A stretch of 16,590 bases of DNA from JAFGQU01 sp964483625. GTDB taxonomy: Bacteria > Omnitrophota > Gorgyraeia > Duberdicusellales > 4484-171. The DNA is taken from positions 1 through 16,590 of the forward strand of contig CAZABB010000038.1 in NCBI GenBank assembly GCA_964483625.1. The letters are read 5' to 3'. Positions 7,014 to 13,098 of the stretch are shown here, in pieces. A model generated the notes under the pieces. It searched no databases. It was not told where the DNA came from and was given only the letters and a program-made list of their open reading frames with translations. The translations under genes were made by a program, and so were the position numbers. The first letter of the stretch is position 1, and every line of letters starts with the position of its first letter.

Positions 7014-8105
7014 ATGGAACTAGACGCACCTAATATCGGCCCTCAGGAGAAGAAATACGTAGTCGAGGTACTGGAAAGCAATTTTGTTTCCACGTTCGGT
7101 CCGTATGTCGGCCGTTTCCAGTCCGAATTCGCCCGGCGGGTGGGGGTGCCCGGCGCCGTTTCGCTGCAGAGCGGTACCGCGGCATTGCACATGGCTCTCT
7201 ATGAACTCGGCGTGGGGCCGGGGGACGAGGTGATTGTACCGGCTCTGACATTCGTGGCAACCGCCAATCCGGTTATGTATCAGGGGGCAACACCTGTATT
7301 CGTTGATGTGGATGCGACGACCTGGAACATGACTCCCGAAAACATAGCGGCTGCCCTTACCAAGAAGACAAAAGCGATCATCCCGGTGCATTTCTACGGG
7401 AATCCCTGCCGGATGGATGAGATTATCGATCTTGCGGCGGCGAGGAATATTTCGGTGATCGAAGATGCCACCGAAAGCCTGGGAGCGCGCTTTGCCGGTC
7501 GGTATACCGGTACGTGGGGAGATTTTGGTGTATACAGTTTTAACGGCAATAAGATCATTACCACCGGCGGCGGCGGGATGATCGTTGCCCGGGAACCTGA
7601 GCGGCTTGGGCATATAGAATTCCTGATTAACCAGGCGCGGGACAACACCAAAGGGTTTTATCATCCCGAGGTCGGTTTTAATTACCGGATGACGAATCTG
7701 GAAGCCGGACTGGGCCTTGCTCAGCTTGCGCGGCTTGATGAGTTTCTGCAAAAGAAAAAAGAGCACAACCTCATTTATCGCCGCGAGCTCGGCAAACTCG
7801 CCGATATCTCTTTTCAGGAAGAAGCCCGGGGGGGTATGAGCTCCTGGTGGTTTACCTGCATCATGGTGGCAAAAGAGAAGGGGGCTTCGAAGATGCAGGA
7901 GGCATTGAATGAAAAGAACATTCCCACGCGGCGCGTGTTCATGCCCCTTATTGAATTTCCGCCGTATAAAGGGTATAAAAAAGGAGAATATAAAAGCAGT
8001 TATGATATTTATGAGCGAGGATTATGTCTACCTTCATCCACGCTTAATTCGCCCGAAGATATTTATACGGTATGCAAGGCAATTAAAGAAATATTGAAAA
8101 AATAA
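7014..8105 (+). CDS. legC: DegT/DnrJ/EryC1 sugar aminotransferase, LegC-like
   Basis: A PLP-dependent aminotransferase of 363 residues that transfers an amino group from glutamate to a 4-keto nucleotide sugar. The N-terminus reads ELDAPNIGPQEKKYV and then VSTFGPYVGRFQ, the pattern of the NeuB-cassette aminotransferases (LegC group). SLQSGTAALHMAL and PALTFVATAN are cofactor-pocket segments. The PLP-binding lysine is K180 in YSFNGNKIITTGGGGM, and EDATESLGA precedes it. It follows the LegB-like gene, consistent with consecutive dehydratase and aminotransferase steps. The start has only a partial ribosome site, GGTGA at 7003-7007, which is itself part of the last repeat unit. So the array may supply the Shine-Dalgarno. 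Confidence 0.9.
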   Translation: MELDAPNIGPQEKKYVVEVLESNFVSTFGPYVGRFQSEFARRVGVPGAVSLQSGTAALHMALYELGVGPGDEVIVPALTFVATANPVMYQGATPVFVDVDATTWNMTPENIAAALTKKTKAIIPVHFYGNPCRMDEIIDLAAARNISVIEDATESLGARFAGRYTGTWGDFGVYSFNGNKIITTGGGGMIVAREPERLGHIEFLINQARDNTKGFYHPEVGFNYRMTNLEAGLGLAQLARLDEFLQKKKEHNLIYRRELGKLADISFQEEARGGMSSWWFTCIMVAKEKGASKMQEALNEKNIPTRRVFMPLIEFPPYKGYKKGEYKSSYDIYERGLCLPSSTLNSPEDIYTVCKAIKEILKK

Positions 8106-8112
8106 CAATGGA

Positions 8113-8190
8113 GAGTCACAAAGTCACAGGGCCGCATAATCACCCGTTAAAAAATAGTACGTGTGTCGTGTGTCGTGTGTCGTGTGACTT
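8113..8190. repeat. intergenic convergent array E (perfect GTGTGTC heptamers)
   Basis: The right arm is the least degenerate in the window: GTGTGTC at 8161-8167, 8168-8174 and 8175-8181, then GTGTGAC at 8182-8188. The left arm at 8113-8129 is the inverse, GAGTCACA followed by AAGTCACAG. The uniform copies suggest recent slippage or expansion. Confidence 0.85.
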
Positions 8191-8191
8191 T

Positions 8192-8205
8192 CCAGCGGGA
8201 GCTGG
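8192..8205 (+). promoter_or_regulatory. hairpin enclosing the neuD ribosome binding site
   Basis: CCAGC-GGGA-GCTGG is a perfect five-pair stem with a GNRA-type GGGA loop. The loop and first stem base, GGGAG at 8197-8201, form the Shine-Dalgarno for the ATG at 8209. The structure could damp translation. Seen directly as an inverted repeat; any regulatory role is inferred. Confidence 0.45.
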
Positions 8206-8208
8206 AGC

Positions 8209-8853
8209 ATGAGAGAAGAAATTATCTTAGTCGGCGGCGGCGGCCATTGCCAGTCCTGCATCGATGTGATCGAGGCGCAGGATGAATTTTCCATTGCCGG
8301 TATTATCGATACCAGAGAGAAGGTGAATAAGGATGTTTCGGGTTACAGGATCTTTGCCGATGATGACGAATTGCCGGGCCTGGTAAAAGAGTACGATTAC
8401 TTTTTTATCACCCTGGGGCAGATAAAGAGCGCCCTCCGCCGGCGGGAGCTTTTCTCTCTGTTGACGGAACTGAACGCGAAACTGCCGGTCATTATTTCGC
8501 CGCAAAGTTATATCGCTGCATCCGCCGGCATCGGCCCCGGGACGATCGTCATGCATAATGCCTTGGTCAATGCCGCGAGCCATATCGGGAAAAATTGTAT
8601 CATAAATACTGCCGCAATCATCGAACATGGAGTAAAAATCGCCGATCACTGTCACATCTCGACCGGCGCAGTGGTAAACGGGAATTGTTCTATCGGGGAG
8701 GAGGTCTTTATCGGCAGCAATGCGGTACTCTGTAACGATATCTACGTCGTTGAGAAGTCTGTCATCGGTGCCGGTGCGGTGGTAACGCATTCGCTCGATG
8801 AGCCGGGAATCTATGCCGGCAATCCGGCAAAGAAAATCCGTGAGATCATATGA
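8209..8853 (+). CDS. neuD: NeuD/PglD/LegH-type sugar acetyltransferase
   Basis: A 214-residue acetyl-CoA-dependent acyltransferase with an N-terminal Rossmann-like sugar-nucleotide domain (IILVGGGGHCQSCIDVIE) and a left-handed beta-helix from about residue 95. The helix is built of hexapeptide repeats such as IGPGTI, IGKNCI, IADHCH, IGEEVF and IGAGAV. The likely catalytic base is H140 in IIEHGVKIADH, aligned with the active-site histidine of PglD. The C-terminal YAGNPAKKIREI is typical. In a legionaminic pathway LegH N-acetylates the amine made by LegC. NeuD of sialic acid clusters O-acetylates instead. With LegB and LegC homologues next door the N-acetylation role is favoured. The start is supported by GGGAG at 8197-8201. 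Confidence 0.88.
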   Translation: MREEIILVGGGGHCQSCIDVIEAQDEFSIAGIIDTREKVNKDVSGYRIFADDDELPGLVKEYDYFFITLGQIKSALRRRELFSLLTELNAKLPVIISPQSYIAASAGIGPGTIVMHNALVNAASHIGKNCIINTAAIIEHGVKIADHCHISTGAVVNGNCSIGEEVFIGSNAVLCNDIYVVEKSVIGAGAVVTHSLDEPGIYAGNPAKKIREII

Positions 8854-8919
8854 CCGAAGAGTCTTTTCACAGAGTGTTATTCTGTGCAAAGTGTTTACTG
8901 TCGAGAGAAAGTATTGGAA

Positions 8920-9026
8920 GTCACAAAGACACATAGTCAGTGCGAAGCCTCCCCAGCGGGGGCAAGGTCACACGTAATGTGGAAAGTGGTTTTACACGTG
9001 TGACGTGTGTCGTGTGACATGTGACC
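8920..9026. repeat. intergenic convergent array F with a GC hairpin inside
   Basis: The right arm has heptamers GTGTGAC, GTGTGTC, GTGTGAC, ATGTGAC at 8998-9025. The left arm at 8920-8939 reads GTCACAAAGACACATAGTCA, its inverse. A GC stem GCCTCCCC...GGGGGC lies at 8947-8963. The preceding 8854-8919 stretch holds nothing I recognise. The array ends five bases before the neuC ribosome site. Confidence 0.8.
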
Positions 9027-9043
9027 TATTAAGAAGGTATAGA

Positions 9044-10210
9044 ATGATGAAAAAACGTAAGATATGTGTCGTGACCGGTTCGCGTGCCGATTACGACCTA
9101 CTGTATCCTCTGCTCTGTGAATTAAAGAAGGAGCCATCGGTCCGTTTACAGATTATTGCTACCGGGATGCATCTGGAACGGGTGTTCGGTTCTACCTGGC
9201 GGTATATCGAAAAAGACGGATTTACGATCACTGCCCGGGTAAGGCTTTGCTTAGGGTGCGATACGCCGGCGGGGATCAGCGCTGCGGTAGCAAGAGGCAT
9301 CCAGCGTACGGCGTGTACGTATCGACGCCTGAGGCCCGACCTTCTGATCCTGCTAGGCGATCGATTTGAGATTTTTGCCGCCGCCGCCAGCGCGCTTATC
9401 TGCCGTATTCCCATCGCCCATCTGCACGGCGGGGAGGCCACCTTCGGTGCTTTCGATGAAGCCCTGCGCCATTCGATTACCAAGATGAGCCATCTGCACT
9501 TCACCTCGACGGAAAGATACCGCCGCCGCGTCATCCAGCTGGGAGAGATGCCCTCACGGGTATTCTGTGTGGGCGCGCTGGGGATCGATAATATCCGGCG
9601 GGAACGGTTTCTTTCTCTGAAAGAACTCCGGAAGCAGACCGGGTTTATTCCCGCCGGCCGGAATCTCCTGGTAACGTTTCATCCGGTCACCCTGGAGAAC
9701 GATACTGCTTCTTTCCAGTTTAAAAATCTGCTTGCGGTGCTCGATGAGCTCGCAGATACCCGGATTCTTTTTACCTATGCCAATGCCGATACCTCAGGCA
9801 GAAGGATCAACCGGTTAATCGAAAAATATGTCGCACGGCATCGTGACAAAGCCCTGGCGGCCGCCTCTTTGGGCCGCCGGCGCTACCTGTCGCTTCTGCG
9901 GCATGTCGATGCGGTAGTGGGAAATTCTTCTTCCGGCATCATCGAGGCACTTTCGTTCGGTATCGGTACGATCAATATCGGCGACCGGCAAAAGGGAAGG
10001 ATCCGGGCCGAAAGCGTGATCGATTGCCCGCCGGATAAAGTGTCTTTACGCCGGGCGTTTAAAAAACTCTATTCGTCTTCGTTTCAGCGTAGGCTGAAAA
10101 AAGTGAAAAATCCTTACGGAAAAGGAACCGCGGCAAAAAAAATCGCTGCGGTATTAAAGAAATACAAGCTGGAAGGAATTCTGAAGAAAGAATTCTATGA
10201 TATCAAATGA
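9044..10210 (+). CDS. neuC: hydrolysing UDP-sugar 2-epimerase (NeuC/LegG family)
   Basis: Converts a UDP- or GDP-linked N-acetylated hexosamine to the free C2 epimer plus nucleotide diphosphate, giving the substrate for the NeuB homologue. The glycosyltransferase-B-like fold starts with CVVTGSRADYDLLYPLL. GDRFE is at residues 105-109 and HLHGGEATFGAFDE begins at 126. RHSITKMSHLHF, QLGE.PSRVF and VGNSSSGIIE follow, all characteristic of the NeuC/LegG group. I start at 9044 because AAGAAGG at 9031-9037 is six bases away; 9047 is also possible. An upstream in-frame ATG at 9005 lies within the heptamer array and is unlikely. At 388 residues it is a normal size. The basic C-terminus is unremarkable. 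Confidence 0.92.
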   Translation: MMKKRKICVVTGSRADYDLLYPLLCELKKEPSVRLQIIATGMHLERVFGSTWRYIEKDGFTITARVRLCLGCDTPAGISAAVARGIQRTACTYRRLRPDLLILLGDRFEIFAAAASALICRIPIAHLHGGEATFGAFDEALRHSITKMSHLHFTSTERYRRRVIQLGEMPSRVFCVGALGIDNIRRERFLSLKELRKQTGFIPAGRNLLVTFHPVTLENDTASFQFKNLLAVLDELADTRILFTYANADTSGRRINRLIEKYVARHRDKALAAASLGRRRYLSLLRHVDAVVGNSSSGIIEALSFGIGTINIGDRQKGRIRAESVIDCPPDKVSLRRAFKKLYSSSFQRRLKKVKNPYGKGTAAKKIAAVLKKYKLEGILKKEFYDIK

Positions 10211-10252
10211 GACCATGATTTACGGAACGAAGTGACCGTAATCCATATGGTC
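10211..10252 (+). repeat. imperfect hairpin after neuC
   Basis: GACCATGATTTACGG pairs with CCGTAATCCATATGGTC around a 10-base loop, with a two-base bulge. It starts directly after the stop codon but no T-run follows, so it is a poor intrinsic terminator. It may be a REP-like palindrome or an mRNA 3' stabiliser. Confidence 0.55.
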
Positions 10253-10369
10253 GAATTGAACCCGCCCTCTATGCTGTTTGTGCTATGGATGGGTGGGTGC
10301 ATATAAGAGCGATAGATAAAAATAAGAACCTTTTCCTTCTATGAGGACTTAGAGGGCGGGGTTTAATTC
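10253..10369. mobile_element. 117-bp MITE-like element with terminal inverted repeats
   Basis: The left end GAATTGAACCCGCCCTCTA (10253-10271) and the right end TAGAGGGCGGGGTTTAATTC (10350-10369) are inverted copies differing by one base change and one inserted C. The roughly 78 bases between carry no ORF. There is no obvious target duplication. It could be a non-autonomous transposon, a REP-type element or a large RNA hairpin. No transposase is in the window. Confidence 0.55.
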
Positions 10370-10374
10370 GTGCC

Positions 10375-10417
10375 CGTGACTTATGTTCATTCGGTAGAAC
10401 TCGTTCCAGAAGTCACG
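10375..10417 (+). repeat. small inverted repeat ahead of ptmE
   Basis: CGTGACTT at 10375-10382 and AAGTCACG at 10410-10417 are a perfect eight-base inverted pair, with GTTC and GAAC pairing inside. The motif resembles the GTCAC units of the arrays upstream but in the opposite order. It precedes the ribosome site AAGGAG at 10427-10432. Confidence 0.45.
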
Positions 10418-10438
10418 CACTCATTGAAGGAGCCTGTT

Positions 10439-11518
10439 ATGGAAAAAAAAGATATTTTTATTTTTGCCGAGGAAACGATAAAGGAAGCGTTAAAGAAACT
10501 CGATAAGACCGCCGAGAAAGTACTTCTGGTCATCGATCAGGATAAGCGGCTGAAAGGAACTCTCACCGACGGCGACGTGCGGCGGTATCTTTTAAAGGGA
10601 AACAGTCTTGAAGGGGATATCTCTTCGGTATTTAACCAAAAGCCTTATGCCCTCGGGAAAAAAGAATTCTCCGTGAACAAAGTGCGGGATATCTTTCTTA
10701 CCCGGAAAATCCAGGTCATTCCGCTGGTTGATGAAAACGGCAGAGTTGTCGATTTCGTCAGCTGGAACCATGTCTTCGCCGAAGATGAATCCTCGTCCAT
10801 ATCGGGTGCCCTGGACGTCCCGGTGGTGGTCATGGCCGGCGGGAAAGGGACCAGGCTTGACCCGTTCACCCGGATCCTTCCCAAGCCGCTGATCCCCATC
10901 GGCGACCGGCCGATTATCGAGCTCATTGCCGATGAATTCCGGCGGCAGGGAGCGAAAACCTATTACTTTATCCTGAATTATAAAGCGGAGATGATCGAAT
11001 CGTATTTCGCTCATATCGAGAAAGATTACCGGATCGAATATATCCGGGAACCGGAATTTTACGGTACCGCCGGGGCCCTGAAACTCCTGGAAGACAGCAT
11101 CAGTGATGTGTTTATTGTCTCGAATTGTGACGTCATGGTTAAGGCTGATTTCAGCGAAGTGGTGAACTTCCATCTTGCGCAGAACGCATCGTTGACGGTC
11201 CTTTCCTCTATCCAGCACCATAAAATTCCCTACGGAGTCATTGAGTTCAAAGAGCGGGGCGAGGTGGTAGATATCAGAGAGAAGCCCGAATATACCGTGA
11301 CGATCAATACCGGTGTATATATCCTCGATCGCGACGCTCTGAAAAATATTCCGCCTCAGATGAAATTCGACATGACCGACCTGATGCAGAGCCTGCTCGC
11401 TGCCGGAAAAAAAGTCATTACCTATCCGGTAAACGAAAGTGAATATATCGATATCGGCCAGTGGGAAGAATATAAACAGTCGATTGAGAGACTGACGTTG
11501 TTTACCAAAAGAATCTGA
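10439..11518 (+). CDS. ptmE: CBS-domain nucleotidyltransferase, PtmE-like
   Basis: A 359-residue protein with a tandem CBS pair at about residues 1-120 fused to a sugar-1-phosphate nucleotidyltransferase from about 128. The NTP-binding signature VVMAGGKGTRLDPFT is at residues 130-144, then LPKPLIPIGDRP, SNCDVMV and TINTGVYIL. In Campylobacter the PtmE protein of this architecture makes GDP-GlcN for the GDP-based legionaminic acid route. Similar proteins occur in many NeuABCD-aminotransferase cassettes. The start at 10439 has AAGGAG at 10427-10432 spaced by six bases. A GTG at 10370 would add 23 residues that lie in the inverted-repeat region and is unlikely. The nucleotide (GTP or CTP) and sugar remain inferred. 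Confidence 0.87.
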   Translation: MEKKDIFIFAEETIKEALKKLDKTAEKVLLVIDQDKRLKGTLTDGDVRRYLLKGNSLEGDISSVFNQKPYALGKKEFSVNKVRDIFLTRKIQVIPLVDENGRVVDFVSWNHVFAEDESSSISGALDVPVVVMAGGKGTRLDPFTRILPKPLIPIGDRPIIELIADEFRRQGAKTYYFILNYKAEMIESYFAHIEKDYRIEYIREPEFYGTAGALKLLEDSISDVFIVSNCDVMVKADFSEVVNFHLAQNASLTVLSSIQHHKIPYGVIEFKERGEVVDIREKPEYTVTINTGVYILDRDALKNIPPQMKFDMTDLMQSLLAAGKKVITYPVNESEYIDIGQWEEYKQSIERLTLFTKRI

Positions 11519-11527
11519 TACGCTGTC

Positions 11528-12724
11528 ATGGATTCCATTACCGCCATCATGCAGAAAATGTACGAAACGTATCCTTATTCAAATCTGAGCGTCAATGCCG
11601 GGCGTATCCGGGGCGGCTGGTTTTTGCATTATCCCTATGTCTATTATTCGGTGTTCGGGCGTTATCCCGCTTCAGCGAAGCCTCGGATCCTTGATGCCGG
11701 CTGCGGGGGAGGAGATATTACGACGATTCTTGCCGCCAATAACAGCGCCGCATCTATCACCGCGATTGATCTCAGCGCTCCTTCTCTGGCCGCGGCGCAG
11801 GACTTGGCCGGGAAACATTCGATAACGAATATTGAGTTTCAGCAGAAAGATATCATGGAGTGCGATTTCGGCGAAGAATTCGATTTTATCGTCTCCTCCG
11901 GTGTCGTGCACCACCTCTCCGATCCTCAAGCGGGCCTTGTCCGTCTGGCGAAAGCGCTAAAGCCCGCCGGGATCATTCTGCTCTATGTTTACAGTGCCTA
12001 CGGCCGCCGTGAAATCCAGCTTATCCGGGAGATTCTCGATGTGCTGGAGCCGGACAAACTGGATTTTTCCCAACGCGGCCGCATTGTGAAGAAAATACTG
12101 CAGAGTCTCCCTGCCGACAACGCACTGGTCAGATTCTTTAACAGCCCTCAGCGGCGCCTGAATCAGCAGGGTTCCTACTTTGTGGACATGTATCTCAATC
12201 CCAACGAGCACCACTATACGCTTGCCTCGCTCGGGAAGCTTTTAGAGGGGGCCGGATTGAAGTTCGTCGAGTTTGTCGAGCGGGACTTCTGGGATATTCG
12301 TAATCATATCAAAGATTCCTTCTTGCGGGAAAAAATACAAGCTCTCTCCCGCCAGAATCAGTTCCGCCTTATCGAGCTCATCCATCCGGAAATCATGGGA
12401 TACTCCGTTTTCGCCTGCCGCCGGGACGCTCCGGTACAGAAAGAAGAATACCGCCGGGAAGAGCTGTTTGATCTCTATCCGCTTCTGAATCCGGCCGCTG
12501 CGGTTCTTGATAACCGGATAACTGTCCGTCTGGGCAGAAAAACCGTCGGTGCCGCTGTTTTGGGGGATGCTTTTTTCTCCCGCTGTACCGGCCGCGATAA
12601 ATTATCGCAAATCATTGATAAACAAGATGTTATAAACAAAAAAGACCCTGAGATCGCCTCGCTTCTTTTTACGCTCTACCGGGAAAGGATGCTCTTGTTT
12701 CTTCCGTCTCCCCGGGATATTTAA
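11528..12724 (+). CDS. class I SAM-dependent methyltransferase with C-terminal extra domain
   Basis: A 398-residue protein. The Rossmann SAM-binding motif I is RILDAGCGGGD at residues 53-63, an acidic ITAIDLS marks motif II, and VSSGVVHHLSDP is the methyltransferase motif IV region. The N-terminal MQKMYETYPYSNL is typical of methyltransferases in glycan and flagellar loci. From about 310 a separate region (FDLYPLLNPAAAVLDNRITVRL, then CTGRDKLSQIIDK) resembles a small winged-helix or PqqD-like domain. That comparison is by pattern only. It begins nine bases after the ptmE stop without its own Shine-Dalgarno, so coupling is likely. It could methylate the nonulosonic acid, another glycan unit or a flagellar protein. 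It is not the FliB lysine methylase family by eye. Confidence 0.8.
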   Translation: MDSITAIMQKMYETYPYSNLSVNAGRIRGGWFLHYPYVYYSVFGRYPASAKPRILDAGCGGGDITTILAANNSAASITAIDLSAPSLAAAQDLAGKHSITNIEFQQKDIMECDFGEEFDFIVSSGVVHHLSDPQAGLVRLAKALKPAGIILLYVYSAYGRREIQLIREILDVLEPDKLDFSQRGRIVKKILQSLPADNALVRFFNSPQRRLNQQGSYFVDMYLNPNEHHYTLASLGKLLEGAGLKFVEFVERDFWDIRNHIKDSFLREKIQALSRQNQFRLIELIHPEIMGYSVFACRRDAPVQKEEYRREELFDLYPLLNPAAAVLDNRITVRLGRKTVGAAVLGDAFFSRCTGRDKLSQIIDKQDVINKKDPEIASLLFTLYRERMLLFLPSPRDI

Positions 12725-12773
12725 AACCCCGCCCCGCACGGCTATCGATCTTTTCCTTGCCGGTGCCTTCGTT

Positions 12774-12789
12774 CTGAAAGCGCTTTCAG
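12774..12789. promoter_or_regulatory. 16-bp perfect palindrome, LacI/GalR-type operator shape
   Basis: CTGAAAGCGCTTTCAG is perfectly self-complementary. Its core TGAAAGCGCTTTCA fits the TGWNANCGNTNWCA pattern of LacI/GalR-family sites such as CcpA cre. It lies 31 bases upstream of the sigma-28 -35 box of the flgK operon. No regulator gene of that family is in the window, so its use is inferred. Confidence 0.45.
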
Positions 12790-12820
12790 CAACGATGCCC
12801 TCCCGGACCCTTTACGATAT

Positions 12821-12847
12821 TAAAGTTTTTCGCATATCTACCGATAA
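12821..12847 (+). promoter_or_regulatory. sigma-28 promoter of the flgK operon
   Basis: TAAAGTTT at 12821-12828, an exact 11-base spacer, and ACCGATAA at 12840-12847 match the FliA consensus at all but one base. The first gene downstream starts at 12867. This placement rules out the longer reading of that gene, which would begin upstream of the promoter. Confidence 0.9.
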
Positions 12848-12866
12848 TAAAAGTGAGGTCAAAAGG

Positions 12867-13097
12867 ATGAAGGTTCTTATGGACAGAAAAATGAAGCAGG
12901 CAACAGTACAGACGGAAAAGATGCGGCTGAGTTATTTCCCTCACGTGTATAATTACATAGTGAAGGAAGAACTTGTGCAAAAGTATGCTACCATAGATGA
13001 ATCCAAGATTCGGTATTTCAAAAAATTATTGACCGGTTCACCGGCAGGGGAAAGACAGAGTGTTCTGGTTGCCGAGAAAATAATCAAGGGAGAATAA
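12867..13097 (+). CDS. small FlgM-like protein at the head of the flgK operon
   Basis: A 76-residue, basic, soluble protein with no signal or membrane segment. The C-terminal half, residues 44-75, has DESKIRYFKKLL, a G, then QSVLVAEKIIKG. This repeats the spacing of the sigma-binding end of FlgM (REDKVAQIKEKV ... PSKDVADKVVRG in this window) with conserved E, K, K, S, VA, K and G. I infer a second, shortened FlgM-family anti-sigma or sigma-28 partner. A flagellar chaperone such as FlgN is the alternative, since it sits where flgN often lies, but 76 residues is about half that family's size. GTGAGG at 12853-12858 supports ATG 12867; ATG 12879 is possible. The stop is one base before the flgK ATG, so translation is probably coupled. 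Confidence 0.6.
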   Translation: MKVLMDRKMKQATVQTEKMRLSYFPHVYNYIVKEELVQKYATIDESKIRYFKKLLTGSPAGERQSVLVAEKIIKGE

Positions 13098-13098
13098 T

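Noticed and set aside
2216..9026. CRISPR array
   Set aside because: The repeated units are only 7-8 bases, contiguous without spacers, and inverted in two arms; no cas genes are present.
9005..9043. Upstream start for the neuC homologue
   Set aside because: The codons are GTG/TGT heptamer sequence of array F; the ribosome site at 9031 points to 9044.
10370..10438. GTG start extending ptmE by 23 residues
   Set aside because: It overlaps the end of the MITE-like element and an inverted repeat, and AAGGAG at 10427 supports ATG 10439.
12795..12866. Longer reading of the FlgM-like gene
   Set aside because: It would begin upstream of the sigma-28 promoter that drives the gene, so the transcript would not include that start.
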